Notes under the pieces: model-generated
What the model was told of the DNA's origin: nothing
What the model saw: the letters and a program-made list of their open reading frames with translations, nothing else
Databases searched by the model: none
Part shown: in pieces, positions 60,964 through 64,000 of the stretch
Numbering within the stretch: position 1 is the stretch's first letter
Layout: every line of letters begins with the position of its first letter
Assembly (NCBI GenBank): GCA_964019335.1
Contig: OZ025674.1
Coordinates: 248,001 to 312,000 of the forward strand
From: Diplonema japonicum
Lineage: Eukaryota > Euglenozoa > Diplonemea > Diplonemida > Diplonemidae
Direction of reading: 5' to 3'
Length of the DNA stretch: 64,000 nt
Program-made: the position numbers and the translations under genes

Positions 60964-61866
60964 ATGGCCCAGTTAGGGACGGTGAGTGCAGTGGAACATG
61001 CAGAGTGTCCAATTTGCTTCGAGGATTTGTGCACAAACACGCTCGCGATTTTCGAGGGAAAGGACAAGAAAAGGGTATGTTCTTTTTTTTCCCCTCAAAA
61101 CATTCGAGTTTTTTTCCAGACCTGCCGACACTTCTTCCACTACGATTGTTTGAAGGAGGTTTTTGATTTTGCAACGGGGCACAACTCGGAGCTACAGTGC
61201 CCGGTGTGCAGGGCGGACTGCGACAATATTTTGGAGATGCCGAACATAGTGACGAGTGCAGAGAGGTGGTTTGAGCTAGCGGACACTGATGCGAGCGGAA
61301 ACTTGTCGATTCAGGAGGTCACGGATGTGGTGAGGGCGACGTGCAATATCTCAGATGCTGACGCTGAAAACGTGATTAAAAAGAAGTGGGCGGAGTTTGA
61401 TAAGGATGGGGACCTGGGGATCGACTGGGGCGAGTTTTCAACACTCCTTGCATTCGTGAGGGAGAACATACCCGAATCGCAGAAGGTGGCAGTTCCTTCA
61501 ATCACTGAAAGCAAAGAGAAGTGGTTCAAATTCTGGGACCAAGACAATTCTTCCGCCCTCGAAAAGGACGAAGTCGCACGCGCTCTTATCAAAACCTTCA
61601 GGAAGGATGCCATTGTCAGAGTCCAAGAGCTCCAAGACATCCTGGAATGCGTGTGGCCTCTTTTCGACCCCAACGGCGACAAGATCATCAACTTGGATGA
61701 ATTCCTGAGCGATAACGGGCTCGCAAAAGCAATTGTTGCATGTCTTAACTACACCAACAGACAGCAGGAAAAAAAAGAAAAGGAGTTGGAAAAGCGGGAG
61801 GAAACGAAGGAAGAGGAGAAGACGGAAGAAAAAAAAGAAGAAGAGGAACCAAAGGAAAAAGCATAG
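60964..61866 (+). CDS. RING-finger / EF-hand protein, paralogue 1
   Basis: Exon 1 is 60964-61074, a 45-nt T-rich intron 61075-61119, and exon 2 is 61120-61866, giving 285 residues. The intron length is a multiple of three, so unspliced reading stays open, but the intronless paralogue at 62768 shows it must be removed (EPRRVCCHYFHYEC versus DKKR-TCRHFFHYDC). A RING (residues about 15-70: CPICFEDLC, CRHFFHYDC, CPVCRADC) suggests E3 ubiquitin ligase activity. EF-hand-like units follow (DTDASGNLSIQEV, DKDGDLGIDWGEF, DQDNSSALEKDEV, DPNGDKIINLDEF), so activity may be calcium-controlled. The C-terminus is a Lys/Glu-rich tail. Confidence 0.8.
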   Translation: MAQLGTVSAVEHAECPICFEDLCTNTLAIFEGKDKKRVCSFFSPQNIRVFFQTCRHFFHYDCLKEVFDFATGHNSELQCPVCRADCDNILEMPNIVTSAERWFELADTDASGNLSIQEVTDVVRATCNISDADAENVIKKKWAEFDKDGDLGIDWGEFSTLLAFVRENIPESQKVAVPSITESKEKWFKFWDQDNSSALEKDEVARALIKTFRKDAIVRVQELQDILECVWPLFDPNGDKIINLDEFLSDNGLAKAIVACLNYTNRQQEKKEKELEKREETKEEEKTEEKKEEEEPKEKA

Positions 61867-62499
61867 AAAAGAGAAATAGTAACTTAAACCAGCTCACCCC
61901 CCATTATTTTTTCTTTTCTTTCTCCCCCTCTTTTTTTCAACCAGATCAGTGTTTTCTTTTTTGTTTAGCAAGTTTTTTTTTTTAACCCGACTGAAAGAAA
62001 TGAAAAATAATGAAAAGAGAAAGAAAACGAAGGGGAAAACAAAAAGAAGAAGAAAAAAACTGGAAGACAAGAAAGAGATACGTACGGGGGGTTGCAATGC
62101 CCTCTGCTCTCTTTTTCGGTTTCTTTTTTTTTCTCTTCTTCTTTTTTCCTTCTTGGTCTTTTGTTCTTTTCCCCTCACCCGCCCCCTATTTTTTATTTGT
62201 TTCTTCCATGCTTTCTTCTTCCATTCTTTTCCCCCTCCCTCCAAAAGGAAGAGAGGAAGAAAAGAAAAACGCAGTCACACCAGGAAGGCAGCTTGGCGGT
62301 GTGATCACGCCCTTCCTTAACGCAGCATGAATATGTTCCTTGTATTCCCCCTCCCCCTTTTCCCTGACTTTTAGCTCCGTCCTTCCTTCCTGAAATCTGC
62401 CTTTTTTATTTTACGGGAAGAAAGAGAAGGAGTCATCCGGTAGCCCTCGAGCATTTCTTTTTTTTTTTTTCTTCTTCTTCTTTTTTGCTTTCTTTAAAG

Positions 62500-62530
<31 letters not shown>

Positions 62531-62767
62531 ACAGACTTATTCTTTGAAACTAACACGTCCGGGTTGTCTATCCCATTTATCCCCACATACCCCACTCGTT
62601 TTTTTTTATCTCTTCCCCTGCCCTTTCCCTTCGGTTATCTCCTTTTCTTTAGGCGGCCGACAAAAAAAGAAAATGGCCACCGCTTTTCGTCTCACCCCCC
62701 TCTTTGATCCTTTCTTCATTACGACCCGCCCCGAACGCATGCTATACAAATAAAGAAAGGAGCAAAA
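61867..62767 (+). other. Spacer
   Basis: Pyrimidine- and purine-rich tracts and an A run at 62499-62529. The frames here are Phe/Lys/Arg noise. CTCCTTTTCTTTAG at 62639-62652 is a good acceptor for the downstream gene. No gene is seen. Confidence 0.6.
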
Positions 62768-63772
62768 ATGTCTCGAGAGTGTTGCATCTGCTTCGAAGAT
62801 CTATGCAGCGGTCCAGTTGCGGTGTTCGTGAGCGGAACAGAACCGAGAAGGGTGTGCTGCCATTATTTTCACTACGAATGCGTGAAGGACATGTGCCCCT
62901 TTGTGACGCGTGGGTACGGCCTGGACATGGAGATCGAGGAGACTGAGGAGGGAAAACTGAAATGCCCGATGTGCAGAGAAGAATTCAACAGGGTCGTGAA
63001 GATGCCCGACCCAACACAAGACCCGCGAACTTGGTTCAGACTAAGCGAGAAAAAGGGAACCTTGACAAAAGAAGAGGCTCGACATGTAATTCGCGCCACA
63101 TGTAAAATATCAGAGGAACGCATAACACACCTCATCGAGGCGAGGTTCGGTTCGGGTCTCACGGAAGACGATCTTCCCCATTTCATCACGTTCATGAAAC
63201 GAAACAGTGACCACCCAACAGAAGCAGAGCCCCCGCACATTGTTGGGAACAAGGAAGGATGGTTTTCGTACTGGGACGAGAACGGTTCTGGCGTCTTGAA
63301 CAAGAATCAAGTCGCGCGTGCTCTCATCAAGACGTTCAACAAAAGTGAAAACCGTGTCAGGGAAGTGCAGTCTGTGGTGGAATCTGTGTGGGGTATCTTT
63401 GACCCCACTGACACCAACCGTATCAGCAAGGAGAACTTTCTTGCTACAGACGGTCTTGCAGATACTGTTATTGCGTCTCTTCACTTGCAGCTCGATATCT
63501 CTTTCTCTGCTGTGGCCGACCGTCCTGCGCCTACCACTCCTGTTGCCAACCCAATGACGTCCACGTGGGAGTGCACACGCTGCACCCTCGTCAATTCGTC
63601 CCTCAGCCAGGTCTGCAACGCGTGTGAAACCCCAAAATCTGGGTCGGAGTTCAGTTCCTCCTCTTCGTCTTCTTCATCTTCAACTTCAACTTCAACTTCT
63701 CGATGCTCCCCACCACCTCTTCGAAATGATCCCCTTGGCTTGGACGGCATCACTTTGACCTTTGGTACATAA
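62768..63772 (+). CDS. RING-finger / EF-hand protein with RanBP2-type finger, paralogue 2
   Basis: Single exon, 334 residues, homologous along its length to the gene at 60964. RING: CCICFEDLC, CCHYFHYEC, CPMCREEF (residues about 4-75). The EF-hand region is weaker: DENGSGVLNKNQV and DPTDTNRISKENF keep partial loops, and the first two hands have lost their Asp residues. Unlike paralogue 1 it ends with a RanBP2-type zinc finger (TWECTRCTLVNSS, CNACETPKSG), which often binds ubiquitin, and a Ser/Thr run. I infer an E3 ubiquitin ligase with altered calcium response. The pair arose by tandem duplication, is well diverged, and differs by one intron. Confidence 0.8.
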   Translation: MSRECCICFEDLCSGPVAVFVSGTEPRRVCCHYFHYECVKDMCPFVTRGYGLDMEIEETEEGKLKCPMCREEFNRVVKMPDPTQDPRTWFRLSEKKGTLTKEEARHVIRATCKISEERITHLIEARFGSGLTEDDLPHFITFMKRNSDHPTEAEPPHIVGNKEGWFSYWDENGSGVLNKNQVARALIKTFNKSENRVREVQSVVESVWGIFDPTDTNRISKENFLATDGLADTVIASLHLQLDISFSAVADRPAPTTPVANPMTSTWECTRCTLVNSSLSQVCNACETPKSGSEFSSSSSSSSSSTSTSTSRCSPPPLRNDPLGLDGITLTFGT

Positions 63773-64000
63773 GAAAAGCTTAAAAGGACATCGGGCCTTT
63801 TATTTATTTGCTGCTTGCAGCTTCGTGTCATACACGAATTTTGTGAGAACGGGGGGGAGGGGGTACAAAAAATAGACAGAAAAAAAAAAAGAAGAAGAAC
63901 ACACGCACTGCAGCCGAACTTCTTGCCTTTTGTTTAGAATAAAAGTGCAACAATAGAATATTTCCCTTTTTTTTTCCCCCTATGCCAGACCACTGTGTGG
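63773..64000 (+). other. 3' flank to window end
   Basis: A/G and T-rich sequence with no gene. TTTCCCTTTTTTTTTCCCCC at 63961-63980, followed by TATGCCAG, may be the splicing signal of the next gene beyond the window. Confidence 0.5.

Noticed and set aside
61075-61119. Reading the RING gene as uninterrupted
   Set aside because: The 45-nt insert keeps the frame, but it begins GTATGT, ends TTTCCAG, and breaks the RING relative to its intronless paralogue.
63650-63715. Ser/Thr codon run at the end of the last gene as a microsatellite outside the gene
   Set aside because: It is in frame and followed by a normal stop, so it is part of the coding sequence.
1-64000. Kinetoplastid (trypanosomatid or bodonid) origin
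   Set aside because: One-strand gene order fits, but kinetoplastids have almost no cis-introns, and the leader-like exon resembles the diplonemid one.
1-64000. CRISPR arrays, prophage or bacterial operons
   Set aside because: Spliced genes, homopolymer spacers and eukaryotic housekeeping proteins exclude a prokaryotic source; no repeat-spacer array is seen.

Overview
The window is nuclear DNA of a protist, most likely a diplonemid (Euglenozoa) of the Diplonema/Paradiplonema type. All 28 protein genes I can support lie on the + strand, with T-rich runs between them, as expected for polycistronic transcription followed by trans-splicing. Positions 5662-5699 closely match the diplonemid spliced-leader exon as I remember it, and are followed at once by a GT donor. 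Unlike kinetoplastids, the genes carry ordinary GT-AG introns: I placed 27 by reading frame. The genus is an inference and needs a database search. Coding DNA is of mixed composition. Spacers are very AT-rich and full of long homopolymers.

Layout. 1-4816: a Cys-rich surface protein (5' end cut off) and a voltage-sensor-like membrane protein. 4817-8347: a repeat- and mobile-element-rich island with a dispersed repeat, the spliced-leader-like sequence, a decayed LINE fragment, palindromes and direct repeats. 8348-22576: MAP3K-like kinase, B-box protein, a small unknown protein, nucleotide-sugar transporter, Ctf8, a Thr-rich surface protein, FUT8-like fucosyltransferase, an RS-rich protein, and a tandem pair of nucleotide-kinase-like genes. 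23476-26668: a predicted lipid-anchored HPt phosphotransfer protein and a degenerate class III cyclase-like membrane protein. 27515-35201: eIF3e (1 kb transposon in an intron), MCTS1, a PDK/BCKDK kinase and a DHHC palmitoyltransferase. 36394-46628: a coiled-coil protein, a giant PDZ/LRR/TPR protein with a second element in its intron, and a hexose transporter. 46629-48230: spacer with a foldback repeat. 48231-53296: a longin-like fragment cut by an assembly gap, a tandem gene pair of unknown function, and a CAP-domain receptor. 53297-64000: a second LINE fragment, a cadherin-like multi-pass protein, an antisense zinc-finger/OTU fragment, tRNA-Lys, and two RING/EF-hand paralogues.

The genes do not form one pathway. 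They mix surface and secretory functions, signalling, and translation or replication housekeeping, as is usual for euglenozoan gene clusters. The strongest oddities are the spliced-leader sequence fused to a truncated LINE, the poly(A) tracts directly before the AG of many cis-introns (where other eukaryotes have pyrimidines), three insertions sharing a 3' end followed by poly(T), two large elements inside introns, and DNA-level gene conversion in two tandem gene pairs. Splice sites, domains and family names were read by eye, with no database search.
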